A stretch of DNA of 64,000 nt from an uncultured Alphaproteobacteria bacterium (GCA_944390275.1 CALXPL010000003.1:82373-146372), one strand, 5' to 3'; shown: positions 18,144-27,777, counted from the stretch's first letter. Program-made: numbers and translations. Notes: generated by a model not told the origin, from the sequence alone.

Positions 18144-18170
18144 AAGGTTTGGAAATTTTTTCCAAACCTT
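18144..18170 (-). terminator. Terminator of the 18176-19069 lipoprotein gene
   Basis: Stem AAGGTTTGGA / TCCAAACCTT; read on the minus strand it is followed by a T run. The same stem recurs after several of the tandem paralogues at 35-41 kb. Confidence 0.85.
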
Positions 18171-18175
18171 AAATT

Positions 18176-19069
18176 TTATTCGTGTACAAAACTTCCTAAA
18201 CCTCCTGAAGAATTGACTTCTTCTTTAATATATGTTTTCTTTCGTTTGAAAGTTAGCTTTGAAGCCCAAAGGGAAAATTTGTTGTTTACGAACTTCATCA
18301 TTTTATAAAAGCTCTTTAAGCTCAATACAAACACAATTACGCAAATTATCATGGTGAGTTTCAAATTCTTTGCTGTTTTCTGATTAACCGCTGGTGCCAA
18401 TAACTCTGGATGTTCTCCCGTTATCTCATCTTGGTTAATTAGGAAAATTTCATCTTCCGCTTGATAGACAAAACAGTTTTGCTTGACTACTTTTTTGTAA
18501 TATACATTTGATGCCGGATAGGCAATGTTTTCAATGATTGCACGATCATCTGTCAGTGTCTTCTCATCAAAAGTTACTGTGCCTTTGTATTCTATATTCG
18601 GAGTTAATAGGTAAATTACAAAAGATGAAATACCGATTATTCCGCTTAAAGTTAGCAAAGGATAGCGTAAAATCGTGAAGGTTTTGTATATATTCAAAAG
18701 TGAACCACATATTGCAAAGCCTATGATGCCAATAACAGTTAATATGGCAAAAACACTAGTTTTCGAAAAACTTGAAATAGGGCTTATCCATTGCTGCAAG
18801 TTTGGAATATATGAGCCATCTATTTTAGTTGCAAGTAACTTACCCTTGTAGGAATATATGTTGACTTTATCGCCAACTTTTAATTCCTCATTCAAATAGT
18901 AATCTTCAACGCCGCCTTTGAGGGGATAGCCAACATCCTCAACAAAAATCGTGTTGTTCTTGTCTATGCTTTCAATCGTTCCGCTGGCAAGATAAGTGTA
19001 ATTATCTTTGTTTGTTGTGCATGAACTCAATGTGAGTACAAGCATTAAAAATAATAATAATTGTTTCAT
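18176..19069 (-). CDS. Membrane lipoprotein, GGHGSF-tag family (solitary member)
   Basis: 297-residue member of a family with six more copies at 35.2-41.1 kb. Lipoprotein signal MKQLLLFLMLVLTLSSC (lipobox LSSC), then a small domain with GTIESIDKNN...VGDKVNIYS, two membrane segments (about 100-160), a second related domain (YKGTVTFDEKTLTDD onward), the conserved HPELLAPAVNQK stretch, a third membrane segment, a basic tail and the end SSGGLGSFVHE. I know no function for this architecture. Promoter, leader and terminator match those of the tandem copies although this copy is 16 kb away and on the opposite strand, so it was probably separated by transposition or inversion. Confidence 0.85.
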   Translation of the reverse strand: MKQLLLFLMLVLTLSSCTTNKDNYTYLASGTIESIDKNNTIFVEDVGYPLKGGVEDYYLNEELKVGDKVNIYSYKGKLLATKIDGSYIPNLQQWISPISSFSKTSVFAILTVIGIIGFAICGSLLNIYKTFTILRYPLLTLSGIIGISSFVIYLLTPNIEYKGTVTFDEKTLTDDRAIIENIAYPASNVYYKKVVKQNCFVYQAEDEIFLINQDEITGEHPELLAPAVNQKTAKNLKLTMIICVIVFVLSLKSFYKMMKFVNNKFSLWASKLTFKRKKTYIKEEVNSSGGLGSFVHE

Positions 19070-19086
19070 AATGATTTATAATTTTG

Positions 19087-19140
19087 ATTAATAATAATGT
19101 TAATTGGAATTTAAGATACAGAATATATTTTTTTTGTCAA
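19087..19140 (-). promoter_or_regulatory. Promoter and leader of the 18176-19069 gene
   Basis: On the minus strand: TTGACA, 16-bp spacer, TATCTT, then TTATTATTAAT starting 16 nt downstream. Same order as in the tandem copies. Confidence 0.8.
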
Positions 19141-19191
19141 TGAAAATAAATACGATAAATCAATTTTTTGTCTATCTTACGCTATTTTGTA

Positions 19192-19243
19192 TTGACAATG
19201 TACGAAAATTGAGTTAATTTCCTTTTGATATTTTATTATTAAT
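19192..19243 (+). promoter_or_regulatory. Promoter and leader upstream of the prohibitin-like gene
   Basis: TTGACA (19192-19197), 16-bp spacer, TTAATT, then TTATTATTAAT at 19233-19243, 14 nt from the -10 box, as in the lipoprotein genes. Confidence 0.65.
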
Positions 19244-19270
19244 TATTAAACATTTTCTCTATTTGAATAA

Positions 19271-19372
19271 ATGGTTGTTGAAAAGTTTAGTTTTCACTTA
19301 TCAGATTTTGATAAAAGAGTCATTCGCTATGACCGCCCGGCTGTGTTTGCAGTTTTGAACTACGTGTTTTAG
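19271..19372 (+). CDS. Possible 33-aa small ORF in the leader of the prohibitin-like gene
   Basis: ATG 28 nt after the TTATTATTAAT leader element, the place where the lipoprotein genes start. It encodes 33 residues beginning MVVEKFSFHLSDFDKRVIRY and ending AVLNYVF. Could be a small peptide gene, an upstream regulatory ORF, or what is left of a decayed gene. No Shine-Dalgarno site. Not recognised. Confidence 0.3.
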   Translation: MVVEKFSFHLSDFDKRVIRYDRPAVFAVLNYVF

Positions 19373-19457
19373 GGATCCGTATATAAAATCAATGTCTGTT
19401 ATTTAAAAAATAATCGTAGTCATTTTAGAAAAATGTTTATTTATAATTCTTTTATTT

Positions 19458-20264
19458 ATGAATGAATATCAAAACAGCGGAAAAAAAGTTGTTAAGTGGA
19501 GCGTTATTACAGTCTTGGGACTTCTTGTCCTCGGATTGCTCATTTCAAGCGTTTACACAGTTGCTCCCGGTCATCGCGGAGTGATGGTTGTGTTGGGAAA
19601 GGTTGTGCAAAAATCCCTGCCTAACGGGGTTGGTTTGAAAGTGCCGTTTGTGTCCGATGTAACGGATGTTGATGTCCGGACGCAGGTTATCAAAGACAGC
19701 ACAGAAACCTACACAAAAGATATGCAGACCGCCAAGATTAAGTATAATATTACTTATGATTTGGCACCAAATAGTGTGCATATTCTTTATGAAAATATCG
19801 GCTTGGATTATAAAACCAAGTTGATTTTCAATCACCTGAATGATGTTTTGAAAGATGTTATTGGGAAATGGCAGGCTCAGGATTTGGTTTCGAACCGCGA
19901 TAAAGCTCGTGTGGAAATCATTGAATTGTTGCAGACACGTTTGGATAAACGCTTTATTCAGAATGTACTGTTCCAACTTAATGACATAGACTATTCCGAT
20001 AAATTCGAAGGGGCTATTGAAGACAAAGTAATAGCTGAGCAAAAAGCTCAAGAGGCTGTCAACAATACCAAACGAATTAAGGAAGAGGCTGAACAAAAAC
20101 TTATTTCTGCCAAAGCCGAGGCTGAAGCTATGGAAATTAAATCAGAAGCCTTGTCCAAAAACAAGGGCTTGACAGAATATGAAGCTGTTCAAAAGTGGGA
20201 TGGTAAATTACCGCAATATATGTTTGGTAATTCAACTCCGTTTGTTAATATCGGAGGGAAATAA
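19458..20264 (+). CDS. Prohibitin-family (SPFH/PHB) membrane protein
   Basis: 268 residues: short cytoplasmic start, one membrane helix (about 12-34), then an SPFH domain opening with VAPGHRGVMVVLGKVVQ (36-52) and KVPFVSDVTDVDVRTQVI, followed by an Ala/Glu/Lys-rich coiled coil (about 190-240, KEEAEQKLISAKAEAEAMEI) and a short tail ending in FVNIGGK. This is the order of bacterial prohibitins, which form large membrane-bound rings and are linked to membrane protease control or microdomain organisation; HflC-type proteins are the nearest alternative. It stands alone rather than with an ftsH/hflK partner. The long upstream leader has the accessory-type promoter. Confidence 0.85.
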   Translation: MNEYQNSGKKVVKWSVITVLGLLVLGLLISSVYTVAPGHRGVMVVLGKVVQKSLPNGVGLKVPFVSDVTDVDVRTQVIKDSTETYTKDMQTAKIKYNITYDLAPNSVHILYENIGLDYKTKLIFNHLNDVLKDVIGKWQAQDLVSNRDKARVEIIELLQTRLDKRFIQNVLFQLNDIDYSDKFEGAIEDKVIAEQKAQEAVNNTKRIKEEAEQKLISAKAEAEAMEIKSEALSKNKGLTEYEAVQKWDGKLPQYMFGNSTPFVNIGGK

Positions 20265-20284
20265 CATCCAATTCTTCTAAATTA

Positions 20285-20311
20285 AAGGCTCTGATTTCCA
20301 GAGCCTTTTTT
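20285..20311 (+). terminator. Terminator after the prohibitin-like gene
   Basis: Stem AAGGCTCTG / CAGAGCCTT followed by eight T. Confidence 0.85.
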
Positions 20312-20340
20312 TTGTTTTTGTGATATAAGTTTTCTATAAA

Positions 20341-20371
20341 AAAAGCAGAGTTTTTTTACTCTGCTTTTTTT
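20341..20371. terminator. Terminator between convergent genes
   Basis: Stem AAAAGCAGAGT / ACTCTGCTTTT with A/T runs on both sides; serves the minus-strand gene ending at 20384 and can back up the plus-strand one. Confidence 0.8.
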
Positions 20372-20383
20372 ATTGTAACGGAA

Positions 20384-21403
20384 CTAACTGATTTCTCGGC
20401 TGTTGACCGTGATTAATTCTAATGTCGTCAGTTCTATTTTACTTTTTAGGTAATCCAAAAAATTAATCTTTTTTCCGCCTATCTCATAAGCAAAAAATTG
20501 TTTGATTATGTTTTGGAGTTCTTCTTCACTCAACGGTTTGTTGTTATTGGTTTGATTGAGGTTTTTGTTTACCTCTTTTTGAGCATAGTATTGCTCAACA
20601 TCCTTACACCAATTTTCAACAAGTTGATTGATAATGAACGAGATTTCTTCCTCACTCATCTGTCCCTTTTGCGGTGTAATCGTTTTGTTTTTTAGCCCCT
20701 TTTTGTAATAAAATTCGAGTTTGTTTTGAAAGAGGTCTTCCCAACCTGTTTCTATATACAATTCTCTTGCTAACAACAACTCTGCCAGACTGGCTGAAAT
20801 TTCATCATATTTGTTGATGAGAATTTCATCCTTGCGACTCAAGTTTTTCAAAGCGTAAACATTATTGAGCTGGTGCGTAAACTCATGATACAATGTCAGT
20901 TGTCTTCTTATCGGGGAATTCAATATTTCAAGATTTTTTTTGAAGCTATCGTATTCCTCTGTTCCTTTGAATCTTGCACTCGGAACATATTCATTTACAT
21001 ATATCTTTGGCTTGCCTTGTTCGTAGTTAAGATAGCCACCGATATAATGGGTGATGACACTGTCAATCGTTATTTTGTTTGTTTTATAACGTATTTCTTC
21101 TTGATAGGGGAAAATACGATAGCTTATCTTTCCTGCCGGCGAAACTTGAGTATTGGTGGAATTTTCTGCTTTCTTTTTTTGCTTTATTTCCTCCAAAACT
21201 TCTTTGTTGCTCGGGGCAACTTTGGTTGAGCCGTCTTGGGAAGTTTCAACCGTAGTTTCTGTTGTTAATGTTTCTGCTACTTGGGTCGAATCTTTTTGCG
21301 TGATTCCTACCTTTTCCAATAAATAGCTTGGTTTTACACCGCATTTGTCTAGAACTAAGTATATAAAACATAGTCCTAAAACAATAATTACAAACTTTTT
21401 CAT
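20384..21403 (-). CDS. Membrane-anchored HExxH protein, putative zinc metallopeptidase
   Basis: 339 residues. N-terminal membrane anchor MKKFVIIVLGLCFIYLVLDK, then a Thr/Ser/Lys-rich linker (about 37-90), then a domain with YHEFTHQLNN (HEFTH at 172-177) and, 25-35 residues later, NKYDEISASLAELLLARE, which offers Glu as a possible third zinc ligand in gluzincin fashion. It has no similarity that I can name beyond this. The leader on the minus strand has a TTGACA box and a TATATTATTAAC stretch, related to the lipoprotein leaders. Probable function: a periplasmic peptidase; substrate unknown. Confidence 0.65.
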   Translation of the reverse strand: MKKFVIIVLGLCFIYLVLDKCGVKPSYLLEKVGITQKDSTQVAETLTTETTVETSQDGSTKVAPSNKEVLEEIKQKKKAENSTNTQVSPAGKISYRIFPYQEEIRYKTNKITIDSVITHYIGGYLNYEQGKPKIYVNEYVPSARFKGTEEYDSFKKNLEILNSPIRRQLTLYHEFTHQLNNVYALKNLSRKDEILINKYDEISASLAELLLARELYIETGWEDLFQNKLEFYYKKGLKNKTITPQKGQMSEEEISFIINQLVENWCKDVEQYYAQKEVNKNLNQTNNNKPLSEEELQNIIKQFFAYEIGGKKINFLDYLKSKIELTTLELITVNSREIS

Positions 21404-21422
21404 ATGCCTAATAATTTAAATG

Positions 21423-21472
21423 TTAATAATATAATTTTCTGCGATTTTGTCATAAAATATTTGTTTTGTCAA
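21423..21472 (-). promoter_or_regulatory. Promoter and leader of the HExxH gene
   Basis: Minus strand: TTGACA (21467-21472), weak -10 (CAAAAT at 17-bp spacing), then TATATTATTAA (21423-21433). Confidence 0.5.
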
Positions 21473-21493
21473 TATGGGCTTTCGTTTTTTATA

Positions 21494-21524
21494 TAAAAAA
21501 AATCCCGAAGTTGTCTTCGGGATT
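21494..21524 (-). terminator. Terminator of the RND operon
   Basis: Stem AATCCCGAAG / CTTCGGGATT; a T run follows on the minus strand. Confidence 0.85.
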
Positions 21525-21539
21525 TTTAGGCTTCAGAAG

Positions 21540-24500
21540 TTATTGTTCCTGAAATTTGGGTTTGCCGCTGACCTTTTCTCTTAAGGTCTCAAACAAAATG
21601 TATAACAGCGGTATTACCAATAAACCACAGGCCGTACCGACAAGCATACCGTAAAATACTGGTACGCCTATCGCAATTCGGCTGGCGGCTCCGGCTCCGG
21701 TGGCTACAATCATCGGCCATACACCTAAAATAAAGGTAAACGCCGTCATTAATACCGAACGGAACCTTTCTTTTGTTCCCGTTATTGCGGCTTTGACTAT
21801 GCTTGAGCCACGCTCTCTCTCTTCTTTAGCAAATTCAACAACAAGAATGGCGTTCTTACTTGCTAAACCTACCAACAAGATTAATCCTAGTTGTGCGTAA
21901 ATGCTCAAAGGTAGTCCGGCGACAAATAATCCGGCTAAAGCTCCCAACATCGCCACTGTTATTGATGTCAAAACAGGCAAGGGGATAGACCAGCTTTCAT
22001 ATTGCGCTACCAAGAATAAGTAACCAAAGGTGATGGCTAGGGCTATTAAATAGCCGATTTGTCCTTGGGTGTTCTTTTCTTGGAAGCTCATGCCAGACCA
22101 TTGATAGCTGTAGCCTTTTGGTAAAAGTTTTGACAGCTCTTCAACGGAAGTCATGGCTTCACCCGTACTGACACTTTGGTTTTGAACTGCCGTAATCGTT
22201 GCGGCAGGATATTGATTGTAGCGTTCAATTGTACGAGGTGCTAAAACTTTGGTTAATTTTATTACCGTACCTAACGGAACCATGTCTCCGTTCTTGTTTT
22301 GAACATACAAATTCTTTATCGAATCAACATCCTTACGGAAAGGCCAATCGGATTGAATGATAACTTTGTTTACTTGTGTTCCGAAGTTAACGTCGTTTAC
22401 ATAGGTCGAACCCAGATAGTTTTGTAATATCGTATAGATGTCTCCGATGGATATTCCCATGCTTTCTGCTTTTTCTTTCTCTATCTCAATATTAACATGC
22501 GGGGTTTGTGAGGTGTAGGTCGAATAAGCATAGGCTATTGTCGGTGAGCTGTTTAAGCGACCTAAGAACCCTTGCATGGTGGAATAGAGTTCATTTGGGT
22601 CAGAGCTATCTAATGATTGAAGACGGTAGTCCATACCTCCGCTGGCTCCTAAGCCCGGAATTGCCGGAAATTCAAACATGTTGATTTCTGCTTCCGGTGT
22701 GTTGGCTATTTTTGCCTTTATGCGGTTTAGAATGTTGGTGGAGTATAAACTTTCGTCTTTTCTCTTGTTCCACGGGTCAAGTGTGATAACCGAAAAGGCT
22801 ACGTTCTCTCCGCTACCGGCTATTAAACTATAGCCAATGATGCTCATGACATTGGCAACTCCCGGTTCTGATTTCATGGTCGGATAAAGTTGTTTGATTA
22901 ACTCTCTGGTTCTTTCCAATGAAGCACCTTCGGGTAATTGGAAGTTGGCTAAAATTACGCCTTGGTCTTCATTCGGAATAAATGAGGTTTGACTCAGTTT
23001 TAAAAAGGTAAAGTTGCCTGCTATTAATAAGCCTAACAAGAGAGCTATAACACTTATTTTTCTTCCGATTATGGTTACAAAGGCTATGTAACGGTTGCGT
23101 GCCTTGTTTAAGCCGAGGTTAAACCAGTGTAACGGTCCCGAACGAACTTCTTTTAACGGACGCAACAATGTCGCGCATAATGCCGGTGATAAGGTTAACG
23201 CGTTTAATGCTGAAAAGGCAACCGAGGTTGAAATTGTTACCGCAAATTGTTGGTAAATTTTTCCCGTGATACCTCCCATGAAACCAACCGGTACAAATAT
23301 GGCAAGTAATACCAAGGTTGTTGCGACAACGGCGCTGGATACTTGTTCCATCGCTTTAATCGTGGCTTCTTTCGGGCTGAGTTTTTCTGTTTCCATCAAG
23401 GTTAAAACACGTTCAACCACAACAATAGCGTCGTCAACAACCAGACCAATTGCCAATACCAAGCCGAATAATGTTAAGATATTGATACTGTAACCTAAGG
23501 CTAACATAACGGCAAAGGTGGCAAATAAAGATACCGGAATGGTTAAAGACGGAACCAATGTGGCGCGCCAATCTTGTAAAAAGATATAGCAAACCGCAAT
23601 AACCAAAGCGAAAGTTAATACTAATGTGAAAACAACTTCTTCAATTGAGGATTCAATATATAAGGTTGCGTCATAAGTGATATCTACCTGAAAATCATCC
23701 GGATACATTTGCGATAATCTTGCTAATTCAGCTTTTACGGCTTCCATTGTTTCCAAGGCATTGGCTCCGGACAGCAAGTTTAAGGCTATTGATACGGATG
23801 GACCTCCGTCTAAGGTTGATTCAACGTTATAACTTTCCGTACCGACTTCAACAGTGGCAACATCTTTTAATTTTACCAAACCGCCGTCTTCGGCCGTGCG
23901 AACAATGATGTTTTTGAAACCTTCCGCTTCGTTGATACGACCTTGGGTTTGTAAGGTATAAACCATTTGTTGGTTGCCGTCTCCGGGCATTGCGCCGATG
24001 CTACCAAGTGAGGGTTGATAGTTTTGCCCCTCAATGGCTGCTATAACGCTTTCTACCGGTAGATTTAAGGCACTTAATTTGTTGGCATTCAACCAAACGC
24101 GCATGCTTAATGCTGGTGCGTGAACACTAACTTCTCCGACACCGTTTACACGGGCAAGGTTATCTTTGATGTTGTTTTGAACGTAGTTACTGATGAATTT
24201 TGTGTCATGTGTTCCTTTGGGTGAACGAGCACTCAAGAAACCTAAAATATCTGAGGAACGACGTGTTACGCTAATACCTTGACGTTGAACTTCTTGCGGT
24301 AATTTCGGGGTTGCTTGTTGTACACGGTTTTGCACTTTGACTTGTGCCATATCCGGATCGGTACCTACCTTAAATGATACCGACAAAGAATAAGAACCAT
24401 CATTTTGTGATGAAGAATCCATGTATAACATGTCTTCAACACCGTTAACTTCTTGTTCAATCGGAATACCAACCGTTTTTGACAGAACTTCGGCACTTGC

Positions 24501-24656
24501 TCCGGGGTAGTTGGCTGATACCGTTACCATCGGCGGGGTGATTTCCGGATATAAGGATATCGGAAGTGAGAAGATTGAGATTAAGCCGGCTAAGGTTAAT
24601 ACAATGGAGATGACCATTGCAAAGCGCGGACGTTCAATAAATATGCGTGAGAACAT
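21540..24656 (-). CDS. RND multidrug efflux pump, inner-membrane subunit (HAE1, AcrB-like)
   Basis: Proton-driven trimeric exporter. 1038 residues beginning [20 protein letters not shown], two periplasmic porter regions and twelve membrane helices. The proton-relay Asp pair is present in [15 protein letters not shown] (about 405), and the partner Lys in [16 protein letters not shown]. Length matches AcrB/MexB (about 1040). It overlaps no gene and lies 4 bp after the adaptor subunit. No outer-membrane factor (TolC) is encoded nearby. Drug substrates cannot be inferred from sequence alone. Confidence 0.95.
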   Translation of the reverse strand: MFSRIFIERPRFAMVISIVLTLAGLISIFSLPISLYPEITPPMVTVSANYPGASAEVLSKTVGIPIEQEVNGVEDMLYMDSSSQNDGSYSLSVSFKVGTDPDMAQVKVQNRVQQATPKLPQEVQRQGISVTRRSSDILGFLSARSPKGTHDTKFISNYVQNNIKDNLARVNGVGEVSVHAPALSMRVWLNANKLSALNLPVESVIAAIEGQNYQPSLGSIGAMPGDGNQQMVYTLQTQGRINEAEGFKNIIVRTAEDGGLVKLKDVATVEVGTESYNVESTLDGGPSVSIALNLLSGANALETMEAVKAELARLSQMYPDDFQVDITYDATLYIESSIEEVVFTLVLTFALVIAVCYIFLQDWRATLVPSLTIPVSLFATFAVMLALGYSINILTLFGLVLAIGLVVDDAIVVVERVLTLMETEKLSPKEATIKAMEQVSSAVVATTLVLLAIFVPVGFMGGITGKIYQQFAVTISTSVAFSALNALTLSPALCATLLRPLKEVRSGPLHWFNLGLNKARNRYIAFVTIIGRKISVIALLLGLLIAGNFTFLKLSQTSFIPNEDQGVILANFQLPEGASLERTRELIKQLYPTMKSEPGVANVMSIIGYSLIAGSGENVAFSVITLDPWNKRKDESLYSTNILNRIKAKIANTPEAEINMFEFPAIPGLGASGGMDYRLQSLDSSDPNELYSTMQGFLGRLNSSPTIAYAYSTYTSQTPHVNIEIEKEKAESMGISIGDIYTILQNYLGSTYVNDVNFGTQVNKVIIQSDWPFRKDVDSIKNLYVQNKNGDMVPLGTVIKLTKVLAPRTIERYNQYPAATITAVQNQSVSTGEAMTSVEELSKLLPKGYSYQWSGMSFQEKNTQGQIGYLIALAITFGYLFLVAQYESWSIPLPVLTSITVAMLGALAGLFVAGLPLSIYAQLGLILLVGLASKNAILVVEFAKEERERGSSIVKAAITGTKERFRSVLMTAFTFILGVWPMIVATGAGAASRIAIGVPVFYGMLVGTACGLLVIPLLYILFETLREKVSGKPKFQEQ

Positions 24657-24660
24657 TCCT

Positions 24661-25974
24661 CTATTCTCCTTCTGTCATAGTCGTGGGTTGTTCTGATTCA
24701 GAATTACCGTTTAATACCGGTGAATTGACATCAACATCCGGTGCTTGTATGGCTGTTGCTACCGGATGATTTTCTTCAACCTGTGTTTTGTTGTCTTTTT
24801 TATTGTTTTCTTGTCTGTCGTTTTCTTCTTCCGGTGTGGTTAACTGAGCTTTGACTTTGGTGCCGTTGCTGACTTTTTGCAAACCTTGAACAATAACTTT
24901 GTCATCTTCTTCCAATCCGCTTCTGACAATTTGTTTTGTTCCAATTGTTTTGCCCAATGTGACACGTCTTTGTTCGGCTATGCCGTCTTTAACAACCATG
25001 ACGTAATTGCCATGCTCATCTTGAGCAACGGCTTCTTGCGGTACTAATAAGGTTTCTTCCGAATCTTTTGAGCCTATTCTTACATCAACGTAGTTCCCTG
25101 GTATGAGTAAGTTTTCATCGTTCTTGTATTCGGCATAAATGGCGATGGTGGCGGTATCCGAGTTAATTTCGTTATCCGTAAAACGTGATTGAAAATGATT
25201 TTCAATGATATCGCCATTCGGAAGAATAATCTCACTGCGTATGTTATTGCTATTGTTTTGCATATTAAACATTTTGCTGTTCAAATATTCTTTATCCGAA
25301 ACGGAAAAGGCTACGCGAATCGGGTTGGTTTGAACTATTCTTGCCAAATTTTGTGCTGATGAACTGACGTAGTTTCCTTCTGTTACCAAGGCTTTACCGA
25401 TGTAGCCCGATATTGGAGCTTTGATTTCCGTATAGCCTAAATCAATTTCTGCCAAATCAAGATTGGCTTCGGCTTGGGCTACGGCTGCTTTGGCTTGTAA
25501 ATAGGTGCTTTCTGCCGTATCAAATGTGGCTTTAGAGGCATAATTTTGTTTTGATAATTGTGATTGTCTCTTAAAATCTCTTTCGGCTCTCACTAAATTT
25601 GCTTGTGCGCTTTGCAGTTCCGCTTTTCTTAATTCAACATTCGCTAAGTAACGTTTTTGTTCAATGATAAAAAGAATGTCGCCTTCTTGAACATAACTTC
25701 CTTCGTTAAATAAAACTTTTTCAACGTAGCCGCTGATTTGCGGGATAATGTTAACGCTCTTTATTGCTTCAACATGTCCAATGTAACTTTGTTTGGTGCT
25801 GATGTCTGCTTTTTCTAGTCCTTGGATTAAAACATAGGGTTCACTGTTTTGCCCCATGCCCATCGGCATGCTCGGGGTGAGTTTTCCCTTTAAATACCAG
25901 CCGGCTCCCATACATACGAGGACAAGTGCTGTTTGTTTTAATATTCTTCTGTTACTGACTTTTCCTATCTTCAT
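24661..25974 (-). CDS. RND efflux periplasmic adaptor (AcrA-like membrane fusion protein)
   Basis: Links the inner-membrane pump to an outer-membrane channel. 437 residues: membrane anchor near 11-29, lipoyl half-motif ([19 protein letters not shown]), a helical hairpin (about 125-190), the second lipoyl half ([20 protein letters not shown]), and beta-barrel and membrane-proximal domains. The C-terminal 60 residues ([20 protein letters not shown]...) form a hydrophilic low-complexity tail longer than in AcrA. A Cys lipidation site (VLVCMG) is present but not a canonical lipobox. Directly between the TetR gene and the pump. Confidence 0.93.
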   Translation of the reverse strand: MKIGKVSNRRILKQTALVLVCMGAGWYLKGKLTPSMPMGMGQNSEPYVLIQGLEKADISTKQSYIGHVEAIKSVNIIPQISGYVEKVLFNEGSYVQEGDILFIIEQKRYLANVELRKAELQSAQANLVRAERDFKRQSQLSKQNYASKATFDTAESTYLQAKAAVAQAEANLDLAEIDLGYTEIKAPISGYIGKALVTEGNYVSSSAQNLARIVQTNPIRVAFSVSDKEYLNSKMFNMQNNSNNIRSEIILPNGDIIENHFQSRFTDNEINSDTATIAIYAEYKNDENLLIPGNYVDVRIGSKDSEETLLVPQEAVAQDEHGNYVMVVKDGIAEQRRVTLGKTIGTKQIVRSGLEEDDKVIVQGLQKVSNGTKVKAQLTTPEEENDRQENNKKDNKTQVEENHPVATAIQAPDVDVNSPVLNGNSESEQPTTMTEGE

Positions 25975-25978
25975 TATT

Positions 25979-26596
25979 TTATACCTCTTTTACTATACTT
26001 TTTGTGATTAAACTGTAACTATCATTTATTAATTTATCGTAAGAAATTGTACTATGCGGTTTGACAATGTTGCGGATGATTCCTTGCCATAAATATATGA
26101 TTAAACAAGTGCAGGATTCAATATCCGTCTCTTCTCGGATTTTCTTTTGACTTTGCGCTGCTTCTAAGGCTGTTTTTATTATGGTTTGCGGATATTCAAC
26201 GACTTCATTGGCTTCTTTGGTGACTTTATTAAGTATTGCTTCCGACCATTCCATTTGAAATAATAAAAAAAACATTAATTGCTTGTATAATTTTTGTTGG
26301 CTTATCAGTTGTGCTTCGTACTGCATAAATTCATATATGGCTTCTAATCCTTTTTCGGGTTGTATATTTTTTTCAATTGCTTGATGTGTTAATAAGAAAC
26401 CTTTGCGAATTATTTCCGTCAGTATATCGGCTTTGTTGCGGAAATGCCAATAAATTGCTCCTTTGGTGAGATTTATGCGTTTGGCGATTTCATCAAAAGT
26501 TGTGCGCGAATAACCTTTTTCGCAAAATATTTCTAATGCCGCCAAAAGTATGGCTTTTTTGGTTTCTTCGGCTTCTTCTTTGGTACGTCTTGCCAT
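25979..26596 (-). CDS. TetR/AcrR-family repressor of the efflux operon
   Basis: 205 residues from the start at 26596 (MARRTKEEAEETKKAILLAA). A longer frame to 26662 would run over the operator palindrome and is not used. N-terminal TetR helix-turn-helix: KGYSRTTFDEIAKRINLTKG, with GAIYWHFRNKADIL; the C-terminal ligand-binding helical domain follows, as in AcrR/TtgR regulators. It is the first gene of the repressor-adaptor-pump unit, so the palindrome upstream would give autoregulation. Confidence 0.92.
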   Translation of the reverse strand: MARRTKEEAEETKKAILLAALEIFCEKGYSRTTFDEIAKRINLTKGAIYWHFRNKADILTEIIRKGFLLTHQAIEKNIQPEKGLEAIYEFMQYEAQLISQQKLYKQLMFFLLFQMEWSEAILNKVTKEANEVVEYPQTIIKTALEAAQSQKKIREETDIESCTCLIIYLWQGIIRNIVKPHSTISYDKLINDSYSLITKSIVKEV

Positions 26597-26613
26597 GTCT
26601 TTTCCTAAACTGT

Positions 26614-26640
26614 TATATACATTCACGTATGTATGTATAT
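26614..26640. promoter_or_regulatory. AcrR-type operator palindrome
   Basis: Imperfect inverted repeat with arms ATATACATTCA and TGTATGTATAT (10 of 13 half-site bases match), centred about 30 bp upstream of the repressor start. It resembles the TACATACA/TGTATGTA operators of AcrR-type repressors. Confidence 0.7.
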
Positions 26641-26688
26641 TGTCGTTTTTTGTTTTTCGCAAGTGCTTTTTTTGTTTTTTTACATTTT

Positions 26689-27777
26689 TTATGTGTGTTT
26701 TTTGTTTTTCATTTTAAATAAAACTTCTGTCGAATCGTAAGTTTCTTCATAGGCTTCGATTTTACCGACAAGGGTTTGATATTCTTTTAAGTCATCGGTT
26801 CGATTTTGTTCGGAATTTTTGATGGTTAAAATGTTTTCGGCTGTTTTTAATCTTGCCATGGCGTGTTCTGTTAACCAGATTTTTAATTTGGTAAGAGCCT
26901 CAAGTTCTTCTTCTTGTCCGGCACAGTAACACAGCGAATCGCATCCGGCTTGCAAACTTAATGTTGCTTTTTCTTCTATGCTTCCTTTTAAAGCGTGCAT
27001 ATCTATCGAATCGGATATTAAAAAACCTTCAAAGCCGATAATCTTTCTTATTAATTCTTTTATGCCTTTCGGACTTTGTGTCAGTGGTTGTTCGTTGTCA
27101 ACTTCAGTCACGACGATGTGTGCCGTCATTCCGAACGGACAGTCCTTTAATTTTTGAAAGGGATAGAAATCTTTTTCCAGTTCTTTTAAAGAGCAATTTA
27201 TTTTTGGCAATTCTAAGTGGGGGTCAACTTGAGCTCGTCCATGACCGGGGAGGTGTTTGATACATGGAATGATTCCGTTATTCTTATAAGTATTTACGAC
27301 AATATTTCCCAAATCCGCAACGATTTTCGGTTCGTTTGAAAAAATGCGGCTACGCAAGACTTCGGATGTGTCTTTGTGCAATAAATCTATACATGGACTA
27401 TAATTTAAATTTATGCCGGCTTCGCTTAAATCTTGTGCTATTAATTTTGTTTGTAAACGTGTTGCTTCACGCGCAGTTTGCGGGTTTATCTCTTGGTACA
27501 ATCTTCCTAGCGTCTGCTGTCCGGCATAGCTTGGATATTCAGGTTCTTTTAGTCTTCGGACACGTCCGCCTTCTTGGTCGATGCCGATTAAAACATTATC
27601 TCGTCCGATGGTTTCTTTTATGTCTTTTATCAGTTTCTTTAATTGTATTTTGTTGGCTATGTTACGATTGAACAGGGTAATTCCCAAAGGATTAGATTTC
27701 TCTAAAATCCTTTTTTCGTTATCTGAAAGTTCTGTCGCCTTAACGGAAAGCATGGCGGCAAATATCGGTTGTTCCAT
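26689..27777 (-). CDS. nagZ: Beta-N-acetylhexosaminidase NagZ (GH3)
   Basis: Removes GlcNAc from muropeptides in peptidoglycan recycling. 362 residues; GH3 signatures IGIDQEGGRVRRL (about 64-76), CIKHLPGHGRAQVDPH (about 173-188, the mobile Asp/His catalytic loop) and LISDSIDMHAL with the nucleophile Asp (about 254). Longer than typical NagZ at the C-terminus by a Lys/Glu-rich tail. First residues EQPIFAAMLSVKATELSD are usual for the family. It lies upstream of, but separate from, the TetR gene and 12 bp after the M50 gene. Confidence 0.93.
   Translation of the reverse strand: MEQPIFAAMLSVKATELSDNEKRILEKSNPLGITLFNRNIANKIQLKKLIKDIKETIGRDNVLIGIDQEGGRVRRLKEPEYPSYAGQQTLGRLYQEINPQTAREATRLQTKLIAQDLSEAGINLNYSPCIDLLHKDTSEVLRSRIFSNEPKIVADLGNIVVNTYKNNGIIPCIKHLPGHGRAQVDPHLELPKINCSLKELEKDFYPFQKLKDCPFGMTAHIVVTEVDNEQPLTQSPKGIKELIRKIIGFEGFLISDSIDMHALKGSIEEKATLSLQAGCDSLCYCAGQEEELEALTKLKIWLTEHAMARLKTAENILTIKNSEQNRTDDLKEYQTLVGKIEAYEETYDSTEVLFKMKNKKHT

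Larger units (their letters stand above)
19070..19457. other. 388-bp divergent intergenic region with two lipoprotein-type promoter-leader modules
   Basis: Holds one minus-strand module (promoter 19113-19140, leader 19087-19097) for the lipoprotein gene and one plus-strand module (promoter 19192-19219, leader 19233-19243). The plus module is followed first by a 33-codon frame (19271-19372), not directly by the prohibitin gene. Local base composition near 19340-19375 is less AT-rich than the surroundings. Confidence 0.65.

Noticed and set aside
26597-26662. Upstream extension of the TetR gene
   Set aside because: Covers the operator palindrome; the family start MARRTKEEAEETKK is at 26596.
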